Shown here: positions 1 through 11,641 of the stretch, piece by piece
Numbering within the stretch: position 1 is the first letter of the stretch
How the letters are laid out: the number at the start of each line of letters is the position of its first letter
Assembly: GCA_963682055.1 (NCBI GenBank)
Contig: OY821750.1
Span: 28,838,402 to 28,902,401, forward strand
Direction: 5' to 3'
From: Primula veris
Lineage: Eukaryota > Streptophyta > Magnoliopsida > Ericales > Primulaceae
Length of the DNA: 64,000 bases
The notes under the pieces: generated by a model
Seen by the model: only the letters and a program-made list of their open reading frames with translations
Told to the model about the DNA's origin: nothing
Databases searched by the model: none
Program-made: the position numbers and the translations under genes

Positions 1-2467
1 TTTCTTACACTACTCTTTACATAACCATTTACACCCTACACAATATTTCAGCCTCCCTGTCATATTACCTATAATAATAATAATAAACATTTTATTTTTA
101 TTTTCAAAAAGGAAATTATTTCACAGTACCTCCCCTAATTGAAATTAATAAAATTTGATAAAATAAATTCTCTACTGATATGTCGGGAGTTCAATTTTAA
201 TAGCAAATATCCACTCGTGTAATATTAAAGAAGTCGTTCAATATGTGAGGAGATTTCCCTAATTAGAAACACCAGAGACTATAATCAATTTTAATTTTTT
301 AATGGATAAGCCATATCTTTGTAAATCAATATACAGAGATAAAAGAGATATTAAAAGGATTCCAACTAAATAGAAGTTCCTTTGAAGGTTTTTTTTTGGA
401 ATTAACTGAATATATAAAAGAAGTTCCTTTGAAGTTTTTTTTTTGGAAATTAACTGAATAGAAGAAGTTCCTTTGAAGGTACACATGAAAATATTGAAAG
501 TGAAAAAAGATGGAACATGCACCCAAACGAATCAGGAAAGAAAAGGGGTATAGGTAAGAATATTAGTTTATTTTATTTTAGCATAGCATACTATCCCTGT
601 ATCAGGGAAACATGGTGTTTGAGGGTATTAAGAGAAACAACATGCGCAATTTTAACCATTTTTTCAAACTTAACGTATTTTAGTACACAAAAATTTAGGT
701 TTTTTTATTAATTTACTTATAATAATCCTATATTGTTTCTTTTTATTTGTTTATTATCATTTAATAATCATAACAATATTTCAAAACAATATTTCAACCA
801 CAAAAAATAGACCCATTATAGTTTATTACTATTATATTCACAGAGGTAATCATATACATTGCTCGTATATAAGGTGAATTTTGTGTTTCTAAAATTTAGA
901 GAATTTATAGGGTTCCTGATGTACGTCACTTTTTATAACATAATCGTTAAATTTTAGGTAAAAGTATGTTTTGAGCTAGCAGATGCAGATGATATGCTCA
1001 TGAAGTATTACTCTGACTAATATGAATGCTCACTTAATAAATACTAGCGAACGTGCCTACACGATGCGTGGTGAAATGCGTGAATTTATGCAACACTGTA
1101 GTATTGCATAAAAATAAACAATAACAACTCCACAATATTAGCTTGAAGGATAAATCAAATTAATAAGCATTTAAAATCGAAAAATAGAATAAAAATAAGC
1201 ATTGTACCTATGAGAGAGATAAAGATAACAAATAAAAAGTTATAAAGTTTTAAAATAAAAAGAATGAAACTATGTAGTGGGCGTAAATGTACAGTTACAT
1301 TACTTTTAGAATTTCAAATTTCAAATGTTTCCTTTTATTTATTCTCTTTACTTAATGTGTAATTTTTTAAACTATTAAGACCTTTTTGTAAATAATAAGT
1401 CTCTTCACATAAATAATAGTATGATTAAATATTTGGTATGTTAAAAAAGAACATGTTAATGACAAGTGATTTCAGTTCTTATGCTTTTGTGTGTGGGAAT
1501 TATAAGATCAGTCAAAATGATAATTTGAGCTCTTTTATTGGTGGCCATCTCTTTTAACTATTTATTTGCTGTACAATTGGAAAACTGGGTATAGATAATG
1601 TGATGGAGGCCAGTTACACCAGCTAAAGCATGGTGAGAAGAGAAAAAATAATTAGTTGGTTAAAGTTGTTATTTGGTTTCTTGAACCACCCCCAAGTTCA
1701 GTGCATAAAACCAGGTGACTTGTACTTCATATTTTGTTGTTGTCATAATTTTTATTATTTAAATTTAAGTGGATTTCAAGCCGTTTAGTGTGTTGGAGCA
1801 GAAGATACACAGAGATGTGATGGTGTAATTTGAAAGAGATGTGGAACCAAAGAAGATCAAGCTTAAAGAAAATGAAGACGCTCTCATTTGGAGATTAAAT
1901 CTGTGTAAAAGCTCAATTATGAGGTTATGCAGTTTGTTTTGTAATAGCGGGGTTGATAATTTTCCCTCTTTTATTAGACAAGGGCAATATAAAGATATGC
2001 CCTTGATTTTATTGTTGTATGATGCTACAAAAGAGACTACCTTATATGAAGAGACCATAAAGCTTAATGCTTGTGGTCGGAATTCAATTTTTTAAGGCCT
2101 ATTCCGACTTGTGAAATAGGTCAGTTGCTGGTTATGTCAATACAAGCTTACCTTTCAAAAAAGTAAAACGATTACTGGGAGAGCTATATACGGGGAGAAA
2201 ACGAGTCCACCACTTTGAATGCAAAAGACACTTTCATATAACATAAAATTATTCGACACATGTACAGCAGAAATGCAGACAACTTTACCATGACCCGCAC
2301 AACCTGAAAACTGAACAACTAAGAAATTATTCTCTTCACCCTTTTATTCAATACACTTTCTCTCTCTTCTCTTGAATACAAAATTACCGCTTTGAGGAAA
2401 TCGATAGCTCCCCAATGTTATTTTTCCACATTTTCTTTTTACGTATAGACCCATAAACATGTGATCT
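1..2467. other. AT-rich intergenic DNA downstream of the phosphatase gene
   Basis: I see no supportable gene here. An 84-codon plus-strand frame (1841-2095) is the only ORF-like stretch with mixed composition; I do not recognise it and it may be a gene fragment. Around 1020-1090 is a short segment (gcctacacgatgcgtggtg) resembling one near 15035, which suggests a diverged dispersed repeat. The part just left of 2468 should hold the 3' UTR of the minus-strand phosphatase gene. Confidence 0.5.
371..481. repeat. Short tandem repeat, about 47-bp unit, three copies
   Basis: The phrase gaagttcctttgaagg occurs three times (near 372, 419 and 465). The first two are followed by a poly-T tract and attaactgaata. 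It is a small minisatellite with no coding content. Confidence 0.8.
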
Positions 2468-5400
2468 TCAACAAGCACGTGCCTCGGTTAGCTGCCTAAT
2501 AACAGGTCCAGAATTACCAGATACTCTTAACGATGAGAATAGACACGAAAGCTTAGCAATCATGGGACTTGGCCTTGACCTCGTTGGTCTTGGGATTATA
2601 ACCAGCTCCTTGCTATCACTACAACAATTATCTTCATCACAAGAACTGTAATATCCCTCCAAATCTGCTTTTGTAATTAGAACAGCATCCCGAGAGGGAG
2701 AGAGTGCTATTGAACAAAGTGAAGGAGAGGGAGAACTCTTTTGAGAGGAAGATAGTCGATGCGGCTTGTATTCTTGGACTGCCTGTTTAAACAGACAAGC
2801 ATCCATCAAAACAAAAGGAAAGAGACTTAAATTATTATTATTGTATATCATATACGTTTGCATCTATTCTAATTTCCTTGAATGCCATAAAATAGGTCCC
2901 GTACTTGTTCTTTTCATTGAGATGCAGACATTAAAAACATAAACGATATGCAGTCAATTGTTCAAAAACTACAAAAACTACATAAACATACATCCGTTAA
3001 TCTATGGACATATAGGGAATAAATATATGTATCCTGCTTTCTACGTTGTTTGACGAATGTTAACCGAGTCACAATTCATTATGATGTGGTAAGAGTAAGA
3101 AAATATGAAACCCTTTTGGTGCCAGTACCCAGGGTAGGTTTAGTATTAATGCTAGTTTGGGTAGTGGTATTCTCACGGGCGATAAAGGATATACTGAGGA
3201 GGGAACTCTAAAGTAGGCAACCTTAATTTTATTTAAATAATTTTAAAAATAGTCTTTTCATCTTAAATAATTAGAAAAATTAATTTGTTTTAATTTTTAT
3301 TGGTGTTTTTTGGTCGGCGACTCAAGGAAATCGGCATTTAGGAATAGGTGATAACGGCCAAATACATGTTGAAGGAACGAGCTACATTGGGATTTCGAGA
3401 TATTTGAATAACACTGATTACTTTGATTTTGTTTCTGCTTTTGTTAATGGAAGAACCGATGCATGTAGCAAACTGGTGCAGACATATATTAGACATAACT
3501 CTATCTTTACATTAATATCTTTTATTTTAAACACCATAACTTTCGTATCAAATGTAAAAATATGCAAAAGGATGAATTTTTTACTTGCCTTCCACTGGGC
3601 AGGAGCCAAAAGCACTCGAGGCCTAATAGAACGTACATAATTCAGTGCATCGGCAGGAGTCATGTGCTTATGCTCCACCTGCATCAGGCAAATTTTATTT
3701 AATTGCACCAATTATAACAATAGTACCAACTTAAAAATCGAGAAAAGAAACCATGCGAAGAAGAAAGGGTAGCTACCAGATAACACAGCACTACAGTAGT
3801 ACTCCTTCCCCTCCCAGCTTTACAATGGACATACGTGGTCCTCCCACATGATGCGTTTTCTAAATTGAAAATATAAACAGAAAAAATATACACACCAGCA
3901 AGTACGAGCTTCATCATAATAGCACTACAAAGGTATTTGCAGAGATTTCATCTTACTGTGAATGAAGTCCACGGCCTGAGTGATATCCACAAAAGACGGG
4001 GCAAAGAGGTAATCTCTGGTAGGAATGACTAAATGGTCAATCCCATGGGCCTAAAATGATAGCACGAAAATAAGGACCTAAATCCAAGAAACTGGAGAGG
4101 TAAGAGCGAAGACTTGCCATCTACTTCATTATCATCATTTTCCACACTTGTTTCAGGACAATTGGTAAACCAGTTTTTTTTTAACAGATAGCCGTGATGT
4201 GACTACAGAAATATTTAGACTAATCGAGAAAATGCTTTTCACACGGTAAACCAGTTTTTTTTTATTTTAAAAACAGATAGCCAGGATGTGACTACAAAAA
4301 TATTTAGACTAATCGAGCGAATGCTTTTTACCCCCACAGAAATATTGTAGTACTCAGGGTGATGCTTGTAGATTAGGTGTAGATGTCTCAAGCCACAGCC
4401 TGAGCATTACAATAAGGAAATACGAAAGCCATGTTTGAGAAGTAGTAGATTAACAAAAACGGATTTGAATCTCCATAGGTCAGAGAAGATGAAATCCAAT
4501 TTCAATAACACAAAGCCAGAACTTCGAATGTTAGCTGATTTTTTCCAAATCAAAGAGAGCACTGTTGATGGAAAATCCATACCCATCTTTTACCATTCAA
4601 CACAAGATAGTAAGTAGTAACAATGAAAGCACAATGATAAGAGTAATTTACTTACACGGTATAAAGATGCTGGAACCAAAGTTTCATACGGTTCATTTAG
4701 GGTGATGACGCCGCCAACACCAAGCTGTTTCAATCTTGGAACATCCTTAGGGAATGGAACAGCCCCCAACAAAATATACTGAAAAACAATAAAATATATC
4801 AAAAACCTGAGATTATTTTCTTAATGGTCACTGAGAAACTAAAATAAGAAGTAACTTCACAGATTAAGGTCCAGCATGCCTTCGCTTTCTAGAATCTCAG
4901 AAACCAGATACTCCATACTACAGATAATATAGTACAATACCGTAGTACACCTCTTATCTATTTTCATAAGTAACTGATAGCTGCGATGCAATGTAGAATA
5001 AAAAAAACATGGCTACATACTACAAAAGACTCCAATAGCACATGAAACTACACCGTCCCAAAAGCTAATCAAACAATCAAAGTACTACGTCAAAACCCCA
5101 ACCGTTATTCCTCACTAGTGGTTATATCCACACAGATAACTAAAAACATCTGGATATACTCTATGGCAAAAATCCACAAATAACTCTCGAAACAAAATCA
5201 ATAACCAAAAAAATCATGATTTAGATAAAAAGTAACTGATCAAGCACCCTCTTAACAAGAACATGACAAGGAAACAACGATATCCGGCAAAAAAAAAGGT
5301 TGCCAGCCTCAAGGTTGTTCAAAGTCTATCACCTTTTCAATCAAACATAGTGCACACCATCTCACTTGCGCACAAGACTGTGAAACACAACTCGAGAAAT

Positions 5401-8400
5401 GAAAAAAAAATGTTAGGCACAAACTAGTGTTCTGAATTCTGATCTTAACTTTGGCATTTCATCCAAGATTCCAGATAAGTGACTTCCCTTAAGCTATTAC
5501 AAAACCCCATATTAATGACTCACAAACTACTACAATACACGAATAGCACAAGAAATCAAATAGTACTCTAAAATACTTCTGGCTTTGGTTGGTGTTTTTT
5601 ATTCTCCCTGTGAGTCATTAGAGGTAATCAACAAGTATATAAAACCAACAAGTATATAAAACCCCAAGGGGATTTTTTGATACAAGCTAGCTTTTATACT
5701 TTCATACCTAAAACCAAGAAGTATATAAGTAAAAGAAGTTTTCATTTGGAATTGCAAAAAAGTATACTGTTTGTATTTTTAAGTAGATTTTGATATTTTT
5801 CCAAAATGACATGCTTATACCTACTTTCCATTACCATCCAACTAGTTCTCAAGAAACTATCTAGTACTATTGTAGACCACATTAACATTGAAACTGGATG
5901 TTGTGCACCAGTTAGCAACTGCCAAATCACGAATTCTGCATCACATAGTTGCAGGTTCCTCCAAACCTGTAGACGCTTCGGCCTCAGAAGGTAGCTTCCG
6001 CATTTCCGTAAAAGGAGAAAGAGATACAGGTAACAACCCGATATGAGTTTAGTTTGGTTCAGGTCAAATAAACAATCTGGATCTCTAATTAGCATTTGCG
6101 TTTACCAACCTTGCATCTCTCGCAGTCTCACCAAAACTGAAACAATCATATCACACCTGCTCTTCTCCTCCCCCGCTTCTCTCGTCCACACTCACTGGAA
6201 ATGACAAGGATGTATGTACCTGGTGACTTGGCAGTTTCCAGTTGTTGCCTCACACAGAATAGTATTCAAAAGTTGCAAGGACAAAACAAGAATCTAGCAA
6301 ATACAAAATTAACATAACTGAGGAGAGAATGACTACGATGTATGTAGCCTTTTTTGGGTAAGAGAGATGTATCTAGCTAGCTAGTGACACGGCAGCTCCT
6401 AATTAAAGCACCACACAATATGTACTAAATTGCCTCTGTGATAGGCGAAAAATTCCTATGCAGTATTCTAAAAACTGAGCCTTTAGTTTTCGGAGGCATA
6501 TGCAGTGCACGAATAATTTATATTTTTTCTAGTTTTTGGAGTCTGATGTAACAGAAAATTTGTAAGTATAACTTTTAAGGCTACTATAACAACTCAAAAA
6601 AGCAAGAAAATCCCATATGCAAACAAGATGGAAAAACATTAAGATGAAAATAGGCAGAAAATGGAACCTGATCAACTCATCAACTCGGTCCCAAAATTAG
6701 TTCTGTTAAATTAGGTTACCTTAATTCATGATAAACCTAAAAAAATGGCTAATACCATAACCAAAATAACTTAATAAGCAGTAAATCTCCCCTACATAAT
6801 ATAAACATCACTCTCAATGGTTGGCAAGGTTCAGCTGCAACGCAAACACACCTTAATTCCGATTAGCAGCATCGGATTGCAAGGTCCCAACTTTTACTCA
6901 GATTGAACTTTACACTAAACCTCGATCAATTTAGTTGAGATAATTTGCCTTAAATAGATTAAGTTAAGATTCAACCTTAGTTTACACTAAACCATAAATA
7001 ATTGGAACTAAACCTTAAATCATTTAGCTAATAACTAATCCTGATTTTACCCATTACTAAAACAACTATTATCACAAGCATATCAACCAAGAAAACACAA
7101 AATATCAAATGCAAACAAAAACAGATTAGTAGACAAAATTAGGCAGAAAACAAAAGCTGATCAACTCGGTATCAGAATTAAATTATCTTTATAAGAAATT
7201 AGATTAAACCTTAACTCATACTATACCTTAAAAATATAGCTTATTTGGACGAAATCATAATTTACACATAACCAAAACAAGAAAATACAAAACTCATGCT
7301 TTGGAAACAAAACAAATAAAATTACTAGATCCATACCTGATCACCTTAATGTTATGGATTACAAAATAAAATACTTTCTTATATTAGAATTAAATTCATA
7401 CTGAGTACCAAACTTCAACTGATTTTGCTAATTTGGACTAACTTGGCATCAGCTTTGTTTGTCAAAAAGGTGCTTAAAAAAACAATGAGAAAAAAGCTTG
7501 CTTCAAGTAAGTTGTAGTGTAGGGTTAAGAACCCCCTCGACTTTTTTTTACTTATAACTGACTTATAATTTGATTTTATTGTTAGTCAATTTTTACTTAT
7601 TTTAATTTGTAAGTGACTTTTAAATAAACAACAAAAATTACCATAAAGTTTATATTTTTGGTAAACTTTTATGTGGAACAACTAAAAAAATCCCCAATTT
7701 CCTAGTTTCTCTGCTTCTAAGGCTCCGTTTGTTTCATAGTAAAAGTTTTACATGAGAAAAATATTTCCATGGGAAAGTTTTAAACCGAAAACTTTTGTTT
7801 GCTTTTCATTTACACGCGGTTGGTGCATAAAAAGTTTTCCAGCTAAAATTTTATACAAACTCAAGTTTTTTATACAAATTATTTTTTTAACAAATAATCG
7901 GTAAAAATCTCAACATGTATAGAAACTTAGCCTAAACACATATTTTATTTCATATACGTCACTTATAATAACTTATAATTTTTCAACATATAAACTCATA
8001 AAATTATAAGTATAGAAGATATTATTGACCTTTTTTAGCTTTTTCAAATTTTCTTGGGTTTTTTAGATTTTTCGGAATTTTTTGTTTTGTTTTTTTCCAT
8101 TTTTTTGTTATTTTTTAGATTTTTTCCTATTTATTTATATTTTTATTGGTTAATTAGATTTTAGCTTTTTCAAATTTTCTTGGGTTTTTTAGATTTTTCG
8201 GATTTGTTTTTTATTATTTTTTAGAATTTTTCGTGTTTTTCTTTTTTTTATTGGTTAGTAGATAGAATTGGACTAATTATTAAATAATTTTGAAATAATA
8301 GACCTATAATTAATAATAGTTATAATACTAGTATTAAAAAGAATATAGAGAGAGGCTCCGTAAACCGTTTACAACTTTATTTGCGGGGTAATCGTTTCCC

Positions 8401-10257
8401 CCAATTTTACTGGATATGTGGGAAAAGTTTTCCCATAAAAAATGTTTTACGTTAAACCAATCACCCGGAAAATCTATTTTACCCGTAAATGTTTGTTTAA
8501 CCCCATTTTACAACAAAACAAACAGAGCCTAAGCTTTTTTTAGCTCTTTTTTCCCCAAAAGCTAAAAAACATTTGCCAAACAGTCACTAAAGCCAAAAAT
8601 CAAATGAAACAAAAACTGAATTAATTGAATTTTATTTATTAAAAAAAACAGAAACAAATTTTATCAGAAAATTCTATTTTCAGTAAATTTTTATGTGAAA
8701 AAACTAAAAAAAAGTGAAGTAAAATTAGAACAAAATATTATCAGAAAAATTCTCTTTTTGGCAAATTTTATATCTGAAAAGGCTAAGAAACTGCCTTTTT
8801 GAGCTCTCTTAAGCTTGTTTGACCAAAAAGCTAGGGAAAAAAACAGTTGCCAAACAGGCACTAAATCAACAACCGAAAATCAGACGAAATAAAAACTCGA
8901 TAACTGTAATTGAATTAAAAAACTAAACATCTGATCAACTCTATCCCACCACCTAAACTCGGATTGGACCTTGTTTCTAAAAACATTATAAAAAAAAAGC
9001 CGGGTAGAATAGGATCTGGGCACCTTTCCCGACTTTGACCTGTTTAGCTTCGACCCGAACCACCACTGCCGTACGATCGTTTCTATCAACAGTCGCGTCT
9101 ATTATCTCTTCGATCCTCATCGAAATGATCCGACGGCTGAGATTAGGTGGTTAGAGAGAGAGAGAGAGTAGGGAATAAAATGGTAAAATGCAAATAACCC
9201 CTGAAACTATCAATTCTTACAACTAACACCCATTAACTATCAAACTGTTGCAAATAACCCTATTACTAGAACTGGATTAAAATTCTAATAAAAAAAAGAA
9301 AAGCAGAAAGTAATAATACCTGATCAACTCTTGTCTCATAGTTTTTTAAAGCAAAAAACTAACTAAAAACAGTAGCCAAACAGGCACTAAAATAATAACC
9401 AAATATCAAACAAAACAAAAAACTGAATTAATTTAATTAAAATTTAATGTGAAAGGGCTAAAAAACTACTTTTGAGCTTTTCAGAGTAGACAAACAGGCA
9501 CTAAAATAACAACCAACTATCAAACGAAACAAAAACTGAATTAATTGAATTAAAATTTAATGTGAAAAGGCTAAAAAACTACTACTGAGCTTTTTTTACT
9601 GTAAAAAGGAATCTGCCAAACAGGCCCTTAAAATAACAACCGAAAATCAAATGAAACAAACACTAAACTACTGTAATTGATTTTTTTTTTTTAAGAAAAA
9701 ACAAGTTGCCAAACAGGCACTAAAATAACTACTGTACTAAAGATTAAATTAAACAAAAACTGAATTAATTGAATCAAATTTTGTAAAATAAAAAATAAAA
9801 CCAGAAAAGCAATATATAAATACCTAATCAACTCTGTCCTACTACCTAAACTCAAATTACCAGGAAATTTCTACTATTAATATTTTTGATGTGTAAAAAA
9901 GGTAAGAAACTGCTTTTGAGCTTGCCAAACAGGCACTAAAATAGCTACTACTAAATATCAAACTAAACAAAAACTGAATTAATAGAGTTACAGTAACTAA
10001 ATAAAATAAAAAAATAAAAAAGGAGAAAAGTAATATAAAAAATAAAAATAAAAATAAAAATAAAATACCTGATCAACTCTATCCCACCACCTAAACTCAG
10101 ATTGGACCTTGTTTCTAAAAACATTGTAAAAAAGAGTCGGGTAAAATAAGATCCGGGCACCTGCCCCTACTATGACCCGTTTAGCTTCGACCCGAACCAC
10201 CACAGCCGTACGATCGCTTCTATCCACAGTCTCGTCTATTATCTCTTCGATCCTCAT
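2468..10257 (-). CDS. PTPMT1: PTPMT-type dual-specificity phosphatase, six exons, about 297 aa
   Basis: This is a plant homologue of the mitochondrial protein tyrosine phosphatase PTPMT. In this family it dephosphorylates phosphatidylglycerophosphate on the way to cardiolipin; the activity here is inferred from homology. Exons on the minus strand are 10257-10069, 4778-4656, 4050-3957, 3859-3777, 3678-3589 and 2782-2468; lengths and phases add up to 297 codons plus TGA. Exon 1 gives the conserved N-terminal block (VGAGARILFYPTLFYNV, then FRWWDRVDQ). Exon 2 gives GVGGVITLNEPYETLVP. Exon 4 carries the catalytic P-loop HCKAGRGRST (Cys and Arg of CX5R). Exon 5 ends with the RSIRPRVLLAPAQWK block. 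The C-terminal exon is Ser-rich with LITKADLEGY. Introns are GT-AG except intron 5, which reads AAG|GCAAGT...CAG (GC-AG). Intron 1 is 5.29 kb and full of repeats. The symbol marks the family; which plant paralogue it matches (PTPMT1 or PTPMT2) is not resolved. Confidence 0.93.
4164..4336. repeat. Tandem duplication of about 85 bp in intron 2
   Basis: Two adjacent copies run from ggtaaaccagttttttt through acagatagcc, gtgactaca and atatttagactaatcgag to aatgctttt. They lie within intron 2 of the phosphatase gene and differ by a few substitutions and a short indel. Confidence 0.75.
4779..7720. other. Distal part of intron 1, no recognised gene
   Basis: This stretch belongs to the 5.29 kb first intron of the phosphatase gene. 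The block 5800-6260 is less AT-rich and has minor open frames on both strands, but none resembles a family I know. Fragments such as ctgatcaactcggt (near 6668 and 7158) look like further worn pieces of the intron-1 repeat described at 8574-10030. Confidence 0.45.
7721..8529. mobile_element. Harbinger/Tourist-like non-autonomous DNA transposon, 809 bp
   Basis: The ends form terminal inverted repeats: GGCTCCGTTTGTTT on the left, and the right end AAACAAACAGAGCC reverse-complements to GGCTCTGTTTGTTT (13 of 14 match). A 3-bp direct repeat TAA flanks the element (7718-7720 and 8530-8532), the usual PIF/Harbinger target. There is no coding capacity. A segment beginning agctttttcaaattttcttg is duplicated inside it (near 8038 and 8163). 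It sits in intron 1 of the phosphatase gene. Confidence 0.75.
8931..9120 (-). pseudogene. Broken duplicate of exon 1 of the PTPMT-type gene
   Basis: This copies the functional first exon (10069-10257), about 1.13 kb away in the same orientation, and the similarity continues into the 5' flank, including the GA-repeat tract. It starts MRIEEIIDATVDRNDRTAVV. It has two independent lesions. One extra base in a T-run (8986-8994 region) gives a stop just after the LFYP block. The splice donor position reads CAG|AT instead of CAG|GT. It cannot act as a simple alternative first exon without other changes. Confidence 0.9.
9320..9862 (-). pseudogene. Two short remnants of the 3' end of exon 1
   Basis: Near 9834-9860 the minus strand repeats the last 25-30 bases of exon 1 (equivalent to EFRWWDRVDQ plus the GT donor) with in-frame stops. 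Near 9320-9331 only the final dozen bases plus the donor remain. Together with the 8931-9120 copy they show repeated local duplication of the exon 1-intron 1 junction. Confidence 0.65.
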
Positions 10258-10310
10258 CTGATCCGACGGCTGTGGTTAGTTGGTTAGAGAGAGAGAGAGA
10301 GTAGGAAATA
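10258..10310 (-). promoter_or_regulatory. Probable 5' UTR of the phosphatase gene with a GA/CT tract
   Basis: Immediately upstream of the start codon on the minus strand is a pyrimidine tract made of CT dinucleotides (10286-10301 on the plus strand reads as GA repeats). CT-rich leaders are common in plant 5' UTRs. The same tract lies upstream of the pseudo-exon (9152-9169). The transcription start cannot be placed. Confidence 0.4.
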
Positions 10311-11448
10311 TAGAATATATTTATAATTGTGAGTTTATTTAGTTTAGCTTTAAATAAATGTTTTAAAGGCCCCAACGATGATTCTAGCGATATTTGTTAT
10401 ATATTCCATTCCATGCCTCGCTAGATTCTGGACTGAAATACGTTGATTAGTATCTAATTATGCTTAATTCCGTTTAATCTGTTAGGTTTTTAAGTTTCGA
10501 TTATCGTCTAAACTCTGCCTAATATAAATATAACCTCGTCTTTTAGAATTACGGTTTTTCGGACGGAAATCTATCTAACCGTAATAGTCACTGACTATGG
10601 ATACTTTCCGTCGATCAGGAAATTAGCGTTAGAGAAATTGACGTAATTTTATTTACCTTTTTTACCCTTAGAAAATAGTGGTTGCAGTTTTGTTTAACAT
10701 AGATTCCCAATGTGTAATATAAATAGAATGACCTCTAAGTGTTAACCATTGGGATGAGAATTTGATGATGGGAGTGAAAAAAAAAAACTCTTTAGTACCT
10801 TGATTTTTACAATAGAAAATTCTTTTAATTAAATACACCTAATTATTCGAATTTTACTATTTCGGCCATCTAGATATTTAGTATTTTTTATCCAACTATA
10901 GGACCGACATTGAATGAATTGACGAAATTGTAATTACGTACCCTCACCTAAAAGGTAGTGATTGCGATTTCATCAAAAATAAATCTCAAAACGTGTGACT
11001 TGCTTACCATCACTTTATTTTTATCGAATCCATAATCAGATGAAAATAGATAGCTTGCCGGTGGTACCCAAATCAAACAAAGTTAAAGGTGAGTACTAAA
11101 ATACTAAACAAACTTTTTTTCATTAATTTTTTAGAATATCATACAAAACCGTTAATAAAGTTTTCCTATCTAGTCGGCCAAAATTAAAATATATTGTATG
11201 CCTACTCATTAAGAGTGAGACTTGAGTGGTACTGAATAATAAAGGCTCGGAAATATATGGGGGCCAGTCCTGATTATTCATTTATTTGATTATTTGAATC
11301 AATATAAAACTTAAAATTTATCATTGGATAAGATTGTTTATTGGATGTAAAAAATTAGGTTTTCTGTTTTCATAACAAGAAAGCAATGATCGTTTTTTGT
11401 TATTTGCTGTCTTTTTTGTTATCCAATACTGCATCATGACGTCCCGAT

Positions 11449-11641
11449 CACTATAAAAAAATATCTAAATAGCGACGGAATTAGTGATGGTATTTTTTGT
11501 TACGAGATTATTAGCGACGGTTTTTGTGACGGTTTTGTGACAGTTTAGTCAATTTGCGACAGATTTATAACAGCTTTTTAAATTAGTGATAGACTTGTGA
11601 CAGCTTTTAACTCTTACTAAATCAAATATTATTTTGTAGCC
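11449..11641. mobile_element. CACTA-type small non-autonomous element (copy 1)
   Basis: It begins CACTATAAAAAAATAT and ends TATTATTTTGTAGCC (reverse complement ggCTACAAAATAATA), consistent with worn CACTA termini. Inside are repeated motifs of the type gcgacgg, gtgacag and gtgatgg, typical of subterminal repeats in this superfamily. A second copy with very similar sequence and a clean TAGTG end lies at 27345-27518. Confidence 0.6.

Larger units (their letters stand above)
8574..10030. repeat. Degenerate tandem array in intron 1, about seven copies
   Basis: The phrase gccaaacaggcactaaa (with variants), followed by a conserved tail ending near aacaaaaactgaattaatt, recurs near 8574, 8849, 9374, 9490, 9614, 9706 and 9926. 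Several copies are preceded by ggctaaaaaactgcttttgagctt. Some intervals also include the 3' end of exon 1 of the phosphatase gene (near 9320 and 9834), and one includes the whole exon (8931-9120). The repeated unit therefore spans an exon-intron boundary. One end (reverse complement GTGCCTGTTTGGC) resembles Tourist-type termini, so a small element may have seeded the expansion. Confidence 0.7.

Noticed and set aside
1841..2095. 84-codon plus-strand frame as a real small gene
   Set aside because: I see no recognisable domain, and the opposite strand is open too. It may be a gene fragment, so it is only mentioned in the intergenic entry.
5742..6095. 117-codon minus-strand frame as a gene or extra exon
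   Set aside because: It has no family resemblance and no matching splice context, and it lies in intron 1 of the phosphatase gene.
8931..9120. The inner exon 1 copy as a functional alternative first exon
   Set aside because: A frameshift within a T run and a lost GT donor both disable it.
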